Origin: Massiliimalia massiliensis
Lineage (GTDB): Bacteria; Bacillota; Clostridia; Oscillospirales; Ruminococcaceae
Assembly (NCBI RefSeq): GCF_900155615.1
Contig: NZ_FUHT01000003.1
Span: 806,001-870,000 of the forward strand
Reading direction: 5' to 3'
DNA length: 64,000 nt
The translations under genes were made by a program, and so were the position numbers. Below, piece by piece: positions 1-8,391 of the stretch (position 1 is its first letter; the number at the start of each line of letters is the position of its first letter). The notes under the pieces were generated by a model, which was given only the letters and a program-made list of their open reading frames with translations, ran no database searches and was not told the origin of the DNA.

Positions 1-2
1 CA

Positions 3-545
3 GTCAGTATTTTTGGAGCCCATGTGGGCGGCGTAGTAATCGCGATGATCCTGGTAATCAGCGTGCTCCCGATTTCGGATAATACCATTTTTCAGGTTTG
101 CTGCGGGATTTTTATTTTATTCATTTATTGGGCGCTGGTAAGCGGAACTGGCTGGAAGCTTGGAAATGACGACCTCAACCGCGTTCACTTTAACCGGATG
201 GAAAAGAATCTTTGGCGCGGTGTGTGGGTTGGGCTGATCGCCTGCATCCCGATGTTTGTGCTGGATCTTGCGCTGATTATCCTGACAGCGTTTGACTGCG
301 GAGCTGCCAGTGAATGGGGATTGGTTATTTACCGGGTGCTGAATATGCATGATATGATCTTTATCAACCTGGTGGCAGGAACGAAGGATACCCTGCTGAC
401 CCTTCCGGTTTGGAAATCGATTGTTATCAGCCTGATGACGTTCTTTACCGTACTATGCGTTTACAGTGGATATATCCTGGGATATAAGGATATTGTCCTG
501 ATGGATAAGCTGATGTATAAGAACAAAAAGGATAAAAAGAAATAA
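3..545 (+). CDS. Multi-pass membrane protein, 5' partial
   Basis: The reading frame is open to the left edge, so the true start lies outside the window; the in-frame GTG at 24 is only an internal candidate. About 180 residues are visible with four hydrophobic segments: near the edge (GGVVIAMILVISVLPI), then IFQVCCGIFILFIYWALV, then GVWVGLIACIPMFVLDLALI, and near the end IVISLMTFFTVLCVYSGYIL. The tail is strongly basic (KNKKDKKK) and probably cytoplasmic. I do not recognise the family. It is followed at once by a nested hairpin that overlaps the start of cwlD. It could be an accessory membrane protein of a transporter or envelope system, but nothing in view decides this. Confidence 0.6.
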   Translation, partial: VSIFGAHVGGVVIAMILVISVLPISDNTIFQVCCGIFILFIYWALVSGTGWKLGNDDLNRVHFNRMEKNLWRGVWVGLIACIPMFVLDLALIILTAFDCGAASEWGLVIYRVLNMHDMIFINLVAGTKDTLLTLPVWKSIVISLMTFFTVLCVYSGYILGYKDIVLMDKLMYKNKKDKKK

Positions 546-551
546 AAGAAG

Positions 552-606
552 AAACACACCCATATAATATCTTAAGCCTTAGCGTAAGATAGGAAAGGGT
601 GTGTTT
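552..606 (+). promoter_or_regulatory. Nested hairpin over cwlD ribosome-binding region
   Basis: A perfect 10-bp stem joins 552-561 (AAACACACCC) to 597-606 (GGGTGTGTTT), and a second perfect 7-bp stem lies inside it, 568-574 (TATCTTA) with 585-591 (TAAGATA). The purine-rich cwlD Shine-Dalgarno (591-599) falls at the junction and its last bases are in the outer stem. The T-run after the stem is short (TTTTAT), so it could be a weak terminator of the upstream gene, a translational block on cwlD, or both. Confidence 0.6.
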
Positions 607-607
607 T

Positions 608-1339
608 ATGTATCATACAGGAAGGCGGGACTTGACGGCGGGGAAGCTTGCATTTTTGGCAGTGATCGGAATGTTTGCTTTCTTCGGCGTTATGTTGCAG
701 GACACGCCGATTCTCCCTGCGGATACCCAGCCATCACAGCCGGAAAAAATTGAAACGGTAGTTGTCGACGCCGGACACGGTGGTATAGACGGCGGTGCGA
801 CCGGAATCCACGGGGAAGTGGAAAAGGATATCAACCTGGCAATTGCCGGATATCTGAAGAATTACCTGCAGATGAGCGGAATGGATGTGGTGATGACCAG
901 GGAATCTGATCTGTCGTTACATACGTCGGATGGCAGCATCGCACAGAAAAAAGCGGAGGATATCCGCAAGCGCCTTTCGATTGTTGATCAGGATGAAAAT
1001 TCCTTGACGGTTTCGATCCATCAGAACAAATTCGGAGAAAGCAAATATCATGGCGCACAGATGTTTTATGGGGTGAACAACCCACAGAGCGAGGTGCTGG
1101 CGCAGACAATCCAGACTTCTATTGTGGAAAAACTCCAGCCTGAAAATACCAGGCAAATCAAAAAGGGGACGAAATCAGTCTATTTGCTGATGCATGCCCA
1201 GAATCCGATTGTGCTGGTGGAATGCGGCTTTTTGTCCAATGAGGAAGAAGCGAAAAAGCTGTCTGACGAGGAATACCAAAAGGAAATGGCCTTCGCAATC
1301 TATTGCGGGATAATGGAATACTGCGGACAGACGCCGTAA
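608..1339 (+). CDS. cwlD: Germination-specific N-acetylmuramoyl-L-alanine amidase CwlD
   Basis: A zinc amidase of the Amidase_3 family, which removes peptide side chains from muramic acid so that muramic-delta-lactam can form in spore cortex. An N-terminal hydrophobic signal anchor (LAFLAVIGMFAFFGVML) is followed by the catalytic domain: VVVDAGHGGIDGG with the first zinc His, the Glu of EVEKDINLAIA, the second His in SIHQNKF, and the C-terminal LVECGFLSNEEEAKKL. At about 243 residues it matches the usual CwlD length. ATG 608 is preferred to GTG 599 because AGGAAAGGG (591-599) is correctly spaced only for 608. CwlD normally acts with the deacetylase PdaA, which is not in the window. radA follows 38 bp later. 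General cell-division amidases of this family usually carry extra SH3 or AMIN domains, absent here. Confidence 0.87.
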   Translation: MYHTGRRDLTAGKLAFLAVIGMFAFFGVMLQDTPILPADTQPSQPEKIETVVVDAGHGGIDGGATGIHGEVEKDINLAIAGYLKNYLQMSGMDVVMTRESDLSLHTSDGSIAQKKAEDIRKRLSIVDQDENSLTVSIHQNKFGESKYHGAQMFYGVNNPQSEVLAQTIQTSIVEKLQPENTRQIKKGTKSVYLLMHAQNPIVLVECGFLSNEEEAKKLSDEEYQKEMAFAIYCGIMEYCGQTP

Positions 1340-1377
1340 AGCAGAGCGGCGCTGTTTGGCGGAAGGGGATGTTTACA

Positions 1378-2757
1378 TTGGCAAAGGCAAGGGAACTCTA
1401 TGTCTGCCGTGGCTGCGGTTATGAGACGCCCAAATGGTATGGGAAATGTCCGGGCTGCGGCGGATGGAATACATTAGAGCAGGTGGAAATTGCACCGGCC
1501 GTGCCGACAAATAAAAAGGTGGTTGCTGCGGCAAATGGCGAGCAGGCCCAGCTTTGCCCAATCCGGGATGTGGATGTCAACGATGAAATCCGGTTTCATA
1601 CCGGCGTTTCGGAACTTGATCGGGTGTTGGGCGGCGGAATTGTCAAAGGTTCCGTCGTTCTCCTGGGCGGTGATCCGGGAATCGGGAAGTCTACTTTGTT
1701 GCTGCAGATTTGCCAATACCTGGGGAGATCACTCTCTATTCTTTATGTGTCCGGAGAAGAATCGGTGCGTCAGATCAAGCTGCGCGCCGACCGCTTAAAG
1801 GTAGACAGTGAAAATCTCTATCTTTTAGCCGATACCAATGTGGAACGGATCGCAAACACGATTCTGGCAAAGAAGCCGGATCTCGTGATGGTAGACTCAA
1901 TTCAAACAATGAATATTCAGAAGCTGCAGTCATCGCCGGGAAGCGTAATGCAGGTACGGGAGAGTACAAATGCGTTCCTGCATTTGGCGAAGAGCGAGGA
2001 TATCCCGGTGATTATCGTCGGGCATGTGAATAAAGACGGAGCGATTGCCGGGCCGAAGGTGCTGGAGCATATTGTAGATGCGGTGCTGCATTTTGAGGGA
2101 GACAGGAACCAAAACTTCCGTATCCTGCGCGCTGTAAAAAACCGGTTTGGCTCCACCAATGAAATCGGAGTCTTTGAGATGCTGGATGGCGGTTTGCAGG
2201 AGGTGCAAAATCCCTCTATGATGCTGCTGGACGGAAGGCCGGAAGGCGCTTCCGGAACCTGTGTCGCCTGTATTATGGAAGGGACAAGGCCGATTTTGGC
2301 GGAGGTACAGGCACTGGTCTGCAAGACAGCCTATGGTATGCCGAGGCGGACGGCAACCGGCTTTGACTATAACCGCCTGGCCCTGATTCTCGCTGTGCTG
2401 GAAAAGCGGTGCGGCTATTATTTTTCCAGCCTGGATGCCTATATTAATGTGGTCGGGGGACTTCGGCTGGATGAGCCCGCTGCTGATTTGTCCATTGCGC
2501 TCGCCTTGATTTCAAGCCTGAGGGATAAGCCAATCTCCGGGACGGTGCTTGCCTTTGGAGAAATTGGGCTGGCAGGAGAGGTGCGCGGAGTGACGAATCT
2601 CATCTCCAGAGTTAAGGAGGCGCGCAGGCTGGGATTTGATACCTGTATTGTTTCCAAGAATGCGCTCCGGGAGCTGAAAAGCGCGGGGATCGACGGGATT
2701 GAGCTGGTCGGCGTATCAACAGTTCGAGAAGCGGTTAAGAAGGTGTTGGACAACTGA
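1378..2757 (+). CDS. radA: DNA repair protein RadA
   Basis: A RecA-like branch-migration ATPase acting in recombinational repair. The order is canonical: an N-terminal C4 zinc finger (CRGCGY then CPGCGG), Walker A GGDPGIGKSTLL, a Walker B hydrophobic strand ending VMVDSIQT, the RadA-specific KNRFGS motif, and a C-terminal Lon-protease-like domain (VVGGLRLDEPAADLSIALA) without protease function. The frame is open upstream, but TTG 1378 gives the usual start (MAKARELYVC) with GGAAGGGG at 1361-1368; ATG 1369 abuts that Shine-Dalgarno and is less likely. The stop overlaps the start of the next gene (TGATG at 2755-2759), implying translational coupling. Confidence 0.95.
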   Translation: MAKARELYVCRGCGYETPKWYGKCPGCGGWNTLEQVEIAPAVPTNKKVVAAANGEQAQLCPIRDVDVNDEIRFHTGVSELDRVLGGGIVKGSVVLLGGDPGIGKSTLLLQICQYLGRSLSILYVSGEESVRQIKLRADRLKVDSENLYLLADTNVERIANTILAKKPDLVMVDSIQTMNIQKLQSSPGSVMQVRESTNAFLHLAKSEDIPVIIVGHVNKDGAIAGPKVLEHIVDAVLHFEGDRNQNFRILRAVKNRFGSTNEIGVFEMLDGGLQEVQNPSMMLLDGRPEGASGTCVACIMEGTRPILAEVQALVCKTAYGMPRRTATGFDYNRLALILAVLEKRCGYYFSSLDAYINVVGGLRLDEPAADLSIALALISSLRDKPISGTVLAFGEIGLAGEVRGVTNLISRVKEARRLGFDTCIVSKNALRELKSAGIDGIELVGVSTVREAVKKVLDN

Positions 2758-3362
2758 TGGGTACGAATAGCAAGACAGAAAAAACAATCCGCATGATTCG
2801 GACGGAGGATATTCCGGCTGTACTGGAAATTTACCGCCCTTATATAGAGTCAACAGTCATTACCTTTGAATATGAGGCGCCGGGTTTGCCGGAGTTTGCA
2901 GAACGGGTTTCTGATACGCTCAGACAGTTCCCCTGGCTGGTTTGTGAAATGAACGGACAGGTTGTAGGATATGCCTATGCCTCCTCTTTTCATGAAAGAA
3001 GCGCCTATGCCTGGGATTGCGAGCTTTCAGTTTATGTCGCTCAGGAATTCAGAAGGTTCGGGATTGGCTCTGCTTTATATCGTGCGCTGCTGCCGATTCT
3101 GCAAGCGCAGGGATACTATCAGGCCTATGCTGTTATTGCTGTCCCAAACGAGGGAAGCCAAAGTTTTCACCGTCGGTTTGGATTTCAGCCGGTCGGCTGC
3201 CATCCGAAATCAGGATACAAATTCAATCGCTGGTGCGATGTGGAATATCAGGCGCTTGTCCTGCATGAATTCGATACGCCCGAACGGCCGCCGTGCAGCA
3301 TCTGTGAGCTTTCGGCGGAAAAGGTCAGAGCGCTCTGCAACGCGGCGGTAGGTGCAAGCTAA
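2757..3362 (+). CDS. GNAT acetyltransferase, phosphinothricin/methionine-sulfone type
   Basis: A single GNAT domain of about 200 residues. The N-terminus IRMIRTEDIPAVLEIYRPYI, the stretch STVITFEYEAP, and the acetyl-CoA loop EFRRFGIGSALYRALLP followed by NEGSQSFHRRFGFQPVG are characteristic of the Pat/Bar/MnaT group, which N-acetylates phosphinothricin, methionine sulfone or related amino acids. The C-terminal extension with CSICELS is not part of the usual fold. Its ATG overlaps the radA stop codon by one base. A strong hairpin terminator follows. The family call is firm; the substrate is inferred only from overall resemblance. Confidence 0.85.
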   Translation: MGTNSKTEKTIRMIRTEDIPAVLEIYRPYIESTVITFEYEAPGLPEFAERVSDTLRQFPWLVCEMNGQVVGYAYASSFHERSAYAWDCELSVYVAQEFRRFGIGSALYRALLPILQAQGYYQAYAVIAVPNEGSQSFHRRFGFQPVGCHPKSGYKFNRWCDVEYQALVLHEFDTPERPPCSICELSAEKVRALCNAAVGAS

Positions 3363-3366
3363 AGGG

Positions 3367-3407
3367 AAAAGCCACATAAGAACTTTACCGGTTCTTATGC
3401 GGCTTTT
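3367..3407 (+). terminator. Rho-independent terminator after the acetyltransferase
   Basis: A 17-bp stem, 3367-3383 with 3391-3407 (one mismatch), 7-nt loop, then a T-run on the plus strand. The left arm also starts with AAAA, so the element may work for both converging genes; the small minus-strand Cys-rich gene ends inside its loop. Confidence 0.85.
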
Positions 3408-3543
3408 TTGATGCTGCGGGGCGGATTTTCTGGTAATAGCAGCATCCCTCTGTATGGCTGCCGGTCGGCGCGGCGTTCGCTTCCAGCTTGCAGCAGCCAT
3501 CCTGTTGATGAACACAGTCCTTGGAACAAAGAATTAAATTCAT
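3385..3543 (-). CDS. Small cysteine-rich protein, probable metal-binding
   Basis: Fifty-two residues starting MNLILCSKDCVHQQDGCCKL and continuing with a C-terminal pair in EGCCYYQK. The spacing CxxxCVHQxDGxC then CCxY recalls a small conserved clostridial family of unknown function that databases sometimes mislabel as a hydroxymyristoyl-ACP dehydratase. The start at 3543 is chosen because AAAGGA lies eight bases upstream on the minus strand; the longer start at 3567 has no such site. Its last codons and stop lie in the terminator shared with the convergent acetyltransferase. The six or so cysteines suggest zinc or iron-sulfur binding, an inference only. Confidence 0.6.
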   Translation of the reverse strand: MNLILCSKDCVHQQDGCCKLEANAAPTGSHTEGCCYYQKIRPAASKKPHKNR

Positions 3544-3681
3544 TCGGCATGTCCTTTCTGTTTTCAATCACTTTAACAGTATATGTGAAAAAAAGCGGTT
3601 TATTTTGTAATGAAGTGAAATATTTTCAGAAAATTACCCACACTATCATTAGAGCAAATTGTCTGAAAGGGGAATTTTTAT

Positions 3682-4668
3682 ATGGTCAAACGAATGTCTA
3701 TCCTTCTGGGAGCGACTGTCCTGCTGATGGCAGCCGCATTGAGCCTGCCGCAAATTGTCACCGGGGCTGTTTTACATGATGTTACAGTGGTACAGCCTAC
3801 TTATAGCAGCTATTATGATAAAATCAGTGCCACTGGAAAGATTGAGGCAGTGAGCCAAAGCTCGCTGACTACACAACTGCCGCTTGTACCAAAAGAGGTT
3901 TTTGTTAATTTAGGAGATACGGTAAAAAACGGAGATGTGATTGCAGAGATTGACTTTGAAGAATCCAAGCAGGCATTATTAGCTCTGCTTTCGCTTTATG
4001 ACGCTGTTCCGGATGAGCTGAGCGGCGTTCTTCAATCCATTAAAATAGACCAGGAACAATTGGAGGCTCTGATTCCGTCCCAGATTACCGCAGACTTTTC
4101 CGGGGTAATCAGCGCGCTGAATCTGACAAAGGGCTCGGTAACCCAGCCAACGGAAACGGTTGCTACCATTGCGGATCTGGAACATCTGCGAGCGGTTTTG
4201 CGTGTGCCGGAAGACTATGCGGCGCAGCTAAAAAGGGGACAGGAAGTGACCCTCAAAATGTCCGCGCTGGATCAAAAAAAATACCACGGTACTGTTCAGA
4301 CCATCTCTCCGGCTGCCAAGGAAACAATGGTCGGCACCACAAAGCAGACGGTGGTAGACGTCTATGTTTCGATCAGCGATCAGGATTCCGCCCTGAAGTC
4401 CGGATATACTACGGTCGGAACCATTCGGTTAAACGACACGCAGGAGCTGATGACCATTCCTTACAGCGCAATCGACCAGCAGGACAGCGGTTCGGAATAT
4501 GTATACCTTTATCAGGACGGACAGGCGAAAATGAGGGTCATTGCGACCGGGCAGGAGCTCGCCAATTCAGTGGAAGTGGTCGGCGGACTGAAGCCGGACG
4601 AATGGATTATCGAAGATATCAGCCAGGTTTCCCACGACGGGGAATATGTCAACCTGGCAGTGAATTAG
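3682..4668 (+). CDS. HlyD/RND-type membrane-fusion (adaptor) protein
   Basis: About 328 residues with an N-terminal signal anchor (ILLGATVLLMAAALSLPQIV) and then the periplasmic-adaptor fold: a first lipoyl half-motif (YYDKISATGKIEAVSQSSL ... VFVNLGDTVKNGDVIAEID), a very short helical hairpin, the second lipoyl half (ADFSGVISALNLTKGSVTQP), and beta-barrel and membrane-proximal domains (VVDVYVSISDQDSALKSGY). Such proteins link an ABC or RND pump to the exterior, for example YknX or MacA. AAAGGGGA precedes the ATG. The permease gene begins 32 bp downstream. No ATP-binding subunit gene is present here, unlike the usual adaptor-ATPase-permease order. Confidence 0.85.
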   Translation: MVKRMSILLGATVLLMAAALSLPQIVTGAVLHDVTVVQPTYSSYYDKISATGKIEAVSQSSLTTQLPLVPKEVFVNLGDTVKNGDVIAEIDFEESKQALLALLSLYDAVPDELSGVLQSIKIDQEQLEALIPSQITADFSGVISALNLTKGSVTQPTETVATIADLEHLRAVLRVPEDYAAQLKRGQEVTLKMSALDQKKYHGTVQTISPAAKETMVGTTKQTVVDVYVSISDQDSALKSGYTTVGTIRLNDTQELMTIPYSAIDQQDSGSEYVYLYQDGQAKMRVIATGQELANSVEVVGGLKPDEWIIEDISQVSHDGEYVNLAVN

Positions 4669-4700
4669 CACCAGAAAAAGAAAAAGGGTGAAACAGAGTC

Positions 4701-5888
4701 ATGATCGATTATTTTATCAATGCGTTCAAGCACCTTACCCGGAAAAAAATGCGGTCGTTTTTAACGATTTTTGGAATTGCAGTCGGTGTGATGTCGGTTG
4801 TTCTGATTTCCATTATCAGCCATATCGGAAAGACAGCAGTGAATGAGGAGCTTTCAGATCTGGGTGCAAACGGAATTCTAATCAGCGCAAACAGCAAGAA
4901 AAAGCAGGTAGAGCTGACGGAATCACAGCTTAGCTGGCTGAGGAAAAGCAGTGTAGTGGATACAGCGACGCCGCTGATGGTAACCTACAGTACAGTAAAG
5001 CTGAAACAGGGCGCGGATGACTGCGTGATCTGGGGCGTGGATCAGAGCGTATCCGACCTGATTCGGGTTGAGGTGATTCATGGCAGGCTCTTAAATGACA
5101 ATGACGTCGCGACGATGGCTCAGGTCTGTCTGGTGGACGAAAGCTATGCGCAAAGCATCTATCAGAGGTCCAATATCGTCGGCAAGGAATTGAAAATCCT
5201 GATTAACGGAGTGTACCGTCCGTTTGAGGTAGTAGGGGTGATTAAATCCGGCGGGAATCTCTTGCAAAGCCTGATGGGGGATGTGGTGCCCTGCTTCACC
5301 TATGTCCCGTACACCACCATGCAGACGCTTTCGGAACAAACCAACCTCGGACAGATCATGGTCAAGACCTCCGGCAACAGCCAAATGGCCACAGAGAAAC
5401 TGACCGCCGGGCTTGATGATGTTTACGGTGTAAAGGAAGCGGTCAAGGCACAGGATTTAAACAGTCAGATGGAAATGATTGAATCGATGATGGGAATGGT
5501 GACTGCGGTGCTGACTGTAATTGCAGGAATCTCCCTGATGGTGTCCGGACTGTCCATCATGACTGTTATGCTGGTTTCTGTCAGTGAACGGACGCGGGAA
5601 ATCGGAATCAAAAAATCGATCGGGGCCACAAAGGGGATGATCCTTGCGGAATTTTTAATAGAATCCGGTTTGGTAACTCTGATCGGCTCCGTAATCGGGG
5701 CGGCGGTAGGAATTCTGGTCGCACTGCTGGGCTGTACGGTGATCGGAATTCAGCCGGTGATCCCGTTCCAGACAGTGATTGGATGCATCCTTTTTGCAGT
5801 CTTGATCGGGATCGTATTCGGGGTATATCCTGCTATGAAGGCAGCCTCTCTCAAGCCGGTAGACGCGCTGCGGCACGAGATCATATAA
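4701..5888 (+). CDS. MacB/FtsX-type ABC transporter permease
   Basis: A 395-residue permease with the MacB architecture: one N-terminal membrane helix (RSFLTIFGIAVGVMSVVLIS), a large extracytoplasmic MacB_PCD domain (about residues 35-245), then three C-terminal helices with the conserved SERTREIGIKKSIGATKGMI motif between the first two. It ends in the typical KPVDALRHE. These permeases do not form a channel but transmit mechanical force to peptides, antibiotics or cell-wall factors. They need a cytoplasmic ATPase, which must be encoded elsewhere because none is adjacent. The preceding adaptor gene suggests a tripartite efflux or signalling complex. A 17-bp bidirectional terminator follows. 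Confidence 0.9.
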   Translation: MIDYFINAFKHLTRKKMRSFLTIFGIAVGVMSVVLISIISHIGKTAVNEELSDLGANGILISANSKKKQVELTESQLSWLRKSSVVDTATPLMVTYSTVKLKQGADDCVIWGVDQSVSDLIRVEVIHGRLLNDNDVATMAQVCLVDESYAQSIYQRSNIVGKELKILINGVYRPFEVVGVIKSGGNLLQSLMGDVVPCFTYVPYTTMQTLSEQTNLGQIMVKTSGNSQMATEKLTAGLDDVYGVKEAVKAQDLNSQMEMIESMMGMVTAVLTVIAGISLMVSGLSIMTVMLVSVSERTREIGIKKSIGATKGMILAEFLIESGLVTLIGSVIGAAVGILVALLGCTVIGIQPVIPFQTVIGCILFAVLIGIVFGVYPAMKAASLKPVDALRHEII

Positions 5889-5929
5889 AAGGAAAAGGAA
5901 CGTGTTAAAAAGCACGTTCCTTTTCCTTT
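5888..5929. terminator. Bidirectional terminator between permease and spoIIE
   Basis: A perfect 17-bp inverted repeat, 5888-5904 with 5913-5929, around an 8-nt loop, with A-tract and T-tract flanks. It sits exactly between two converging genes and overlaps both stop codons. Confidence 0.92.
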
Positions 5930-8228
5930 AGATTCCTTTTGCCAGCCGTATCACGATAGTGGTGAGGTCGTCATGCGGAGTCAGTTCTTCCTCGGCGGCC
6001 TTGTTGATTTCCTCCGCCAGTTCTTCGCAGGACAGCTCCTGCCCATGGCGGAGCATGGATAAGATTTCTGGTTCGGGAAGCTCTACAATTCCATCCGACG
6101 CTAAGAGGATGGTATCGTTTTCTTTTAACAGCAGGGTTTTGTGGTCAAAGGACACGCCCTGCAGAATTCCTACAGGCAGGGAATGGGTCTCTACCTTGGC
6201 GACATTGCCGCCCATGACGGCGAAGGAAGCGGCGGAGCCCGCTTTGTAGAAATCCGCCTGCCCTGTATAAAGATCAAGCTTGAGAATATCAATGGTTGAC
6301 AGGGACTCCTCCGCAGATTTGATCTGCAAAGAAGAATTGACAAACTTCAGGATCGAATCCATTCCAAGTCCCGCTTTAATCAGCTTTAGGATAATCCCGC
6401 AGGTCATCGTGCTGTCCAGAGCCGCGCGTTTCCCGCTTCCCATTCCGTCGCTCAGGATAAAATAGGCGTTTCCCTTGTTATCCAGGAAGTGCTCATAGCT
6501 ATCCCCGCAGACGGTGTCACGCTGGTTGGTTGCCTGGCGGATTCCGTATTCCAGTGTAAAGGCGGCGGTTTCATAGAAGGAAATTCTTACGCGGTTGCTG
6601 ATTTTAGAAACAGACGGCGCGGCGAAGTCCCTTTTTAATGCTGTTTTCAGGTAGGCGCGGAGCTCTTCTAAATCGATTTGTACGCCGGCTAGGGTGTAGA
6701 TTTCCACCTCCATCCGGTCAAACTGGTTAACGGCACAAAAAACCGACTGCGGTTCTACAGCAAGCTCTGTGAAAATAGACCGTACCATCTGCGCGTCATC
6801 GGGCGCCGGCGCTTCAATGGCAGAGATTTCTTCACTTACCTCCCAGAGCATCTGGGAAACACCGGAGAGCTGTTCGATGGCGAAGTTTCGTACTTCCTCC
6901 GCCTTTCGGTTGACCGAGTCGCGGGTGAGATTTTCGCGGTAAACCTCCTCCATCTTTTGTAAGAGAGAGGCAGACCGGCAGCAATTGAGCTGCCGGAAGG
7001 ATTTTAAATGGTCTTCTGTAGCAGTCAAGCCGTTTTTATAAAGGCTGAATAGTTTCTGGAAGGCATCAGCCGTCTCGTTGTAATGGTTATCCCAGCAGGT
7101 TAAACGCATCGGGCAGCTCTGGCAAACCTGAGAGGCCGTTTTGTTGCAGACGATGGAAAAGTCAGCCCGGTCGGAAGCACGCAGACCCTTGGAGACACGC
7201 ACCAGGGAATTTTGTAAGTCCTGGATAGTTTCCGCGGCAAATTCCAGCCTGTGCTCAATATGGCTGCGGATCCCAAAATCCTGTTCTTCCTGGATGACAG
7301 CGGTGTTGAAATAGGAGAAGAGACGTTCCGGGATAGAGAGGTATAATCCCGCTGCGATCAGCATACACATGAGATAGAACAGCATGTCCAGGCTGATCCC
7401 GATCACAAAGGCTGAGAAAACAGCGCAGGCGAGGAATACGGCGATCTGTCCGAATTTTCCAATAATACGGAAGAGCCCGGCTAAAAATCCGGACACGAGA
7501 AGTACTGCGCTGATCGGAAGAAAATCGACGCTGTAAAGGCAGAGGGAAATCGCAAGGATGATTCCGCCCACTGCGGCCCCGTTCAGTCCGAAATGAGTTA
7601 CTGTAACAAAAAGGCAGAGCGTCCCAAATATGATGCCAAGATTGAACCCATAGAGCTTTACCCCGCACAGTCCAATTACAGCAATCATCAGGAGAATGCC
7701 AAGAGAAGCAATTTCAATTTTACTGTATTGAGAAAGGGCATCGTGACGAAAGACTGCCGAAGTCGCTAAATACAGGAAGCAGCTAATCCCGCCGGCAATG
7801 ACGCTTTCGCAGATCCGCAGCACCAAATCGGATGAGGAGTAATCCAATACGAAGAACCCGGCCAGGCTGACCATCAAAAACGCCAGAAAAGAAATAGCTG
7901 CGCTGGAGGCGAGACCTTCCCGAAAACGAGTGCGCTGAAGGATGATTTTCAGTCCCAGGGCAGTGCCTAGGATGAAAAGGTAAATCATGTTTGTCTCATC
8001 CAGCCCCAGAGTCAAATAGCCAAGCAGGGAGCCAACCGCAGTGATGACAGAATATTTTAGCGGTAAACAGGCGGTCAGAGCAACGGCAAAGGGCGCGATC
8101 CCGCCTAATATTTTAGATTGCGGAAGGAAAAAAGAGAGCGCTGCGATGATAGCCGCGCGGAACATAACCTGTTTTCCCTGGCGGGACACAGTCGGTTTGG
8201 TACGAGAATGAATTGCCTGTGTTTTCAT
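5928..8228 (-). CDS. spoIIE: Stage II sporulation protein E (PP2C phosphatase)
   Basis: SpoIIE dephosphorylates the anti-anti-sigma factor SpoIIAA in the forespore, releasing sigma-F, and takes part in asymmetric division. The 766-residue protein has an N-terminal region of about ten membrane helices (residues ~20-320), a central regulatory/FtsZ-binding region containing a Cys-rich patch (CNKTASQVCQSCPMRLTCW), and a C-terminal PPM/PP2C domain with the metal-binding aspartates in CGDSYEHF and ILSDGMGSGKRAA, then LASDGIVEL and HDDLTTIVIRL. The length is slightly below the Bacillus protein (~827). GGGAGG lies eight bases before the ATG. The upstream promoter has the unusual 21-bp spacer known from Spo0A-controlled genes. 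Confidence 0.95.
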   Translation of the reverse strand: MKTQAIHSRTKPTVSRQGKQVMFRAAIIAALSFFLPQSKILGGIAPFAVALTACLPLKYSVITAVGSLLGYLTLGLDETNMIYLFILGTALGLKIILQRTRFREGLASSAAISFLAFLMVSLAGFFVLDYSSSDLVLRICESVIAGGISCFLYLATSAVFRHDALSQYSKIEIASLGILLMIAVIGLCGVKLYGFNLGIIFGTLCLFVTVTHFGLNGAAVGGIILAISLCLYSVDFLPISAVLLVSGFLAGLFRIIGKFGQIAVFLACAVFSAFVIGISLDMLFYLMCMLIAAGLYLSIPERLFSYFNTAVIQEEQDFGIRSHIEHRLEFAAETIQDLQNSLVRVSKGLRASDRADFSIVCNKTASQVCQSCPMRLTCWDNHYNETADAFQKLFSLYKNGLTATEDHLKSFRQLNCCRSASLLQKMEEVYRENLTRDSVNRKAEEVRNFAIEQLSGVSQMLWEVSEEISAIEAPAPDDAQMVRSIFTELAVEPQSVFCAVNQFDRMEVEIYTLAGVQIDLEELRAYLKTALKRDFAAPSVSKISNRVRISFYETAAFTLEYGIRQATNQRDTVCGDSYEHFLDNKGNAYFILSDGMGSGKRAALDSTMTCGIILKLIKAGLGMDSILKFVNSSLQIKSAEESLSTIDILKLDLYTGQADFYKAGSAASFAVMGGNVAKVETHSLPVGILQGVSFDHKTLLLKENDTILLASDGIVELPEPEILSMLRHGQELSCEELAEEINKAAEEELTPHDDLTTIVIRLAKGI

Positions 8229-8275
8229 AATGATTTTGCCTCCCTGATGTAAAGCTTGTTATTTTGGCAACTACC

Positions 8276-8308
8276 ATTATATGGCTTGTCCATTGTAAAA
8301 ATTGTCAG
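8276..8308 (-). promoter_or_regulatory. spoIIE promoter with 21-bp spacer
   Basis: On the minus strand CTGACA (8303-8308) and a perfect TATAAT (8276-8281) are separated by exactly 21 bases. Bacillus spoIIE and spoIIG use sigma-A promoters with 21-22 bp spacing that require Spo0A~P. TTGTCAGAA and TTGTCC within it on the plus strand resemble, imperfectly, the 0A box TGTCGAA. The promoter role is an inference. Confidence 0.65.
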
Positions 8309-8344
8309 AAAGGCAAGGCGTTTTTGGTAATAAATGGGAGAAAA

Positions 8345-8380
8345 AGAGGAAGGCCGCCAGTATTTTGGCAGCCTTCCTCT
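8345..8380 (-). terminator. Terminator downstream of the ABM-domain gene
   Basis: A 10-bp stem 8345-8354 with 8371-8380, extended by an inner GCCA/TGGC pair, and followed on the minus strand by TTTTT. It ends the minus-strand gene at 8392 and lies upstream of the spoIIE promoter. Confidence 0.85.
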
Positions 8381-8391
8381 GATAATTCGAT

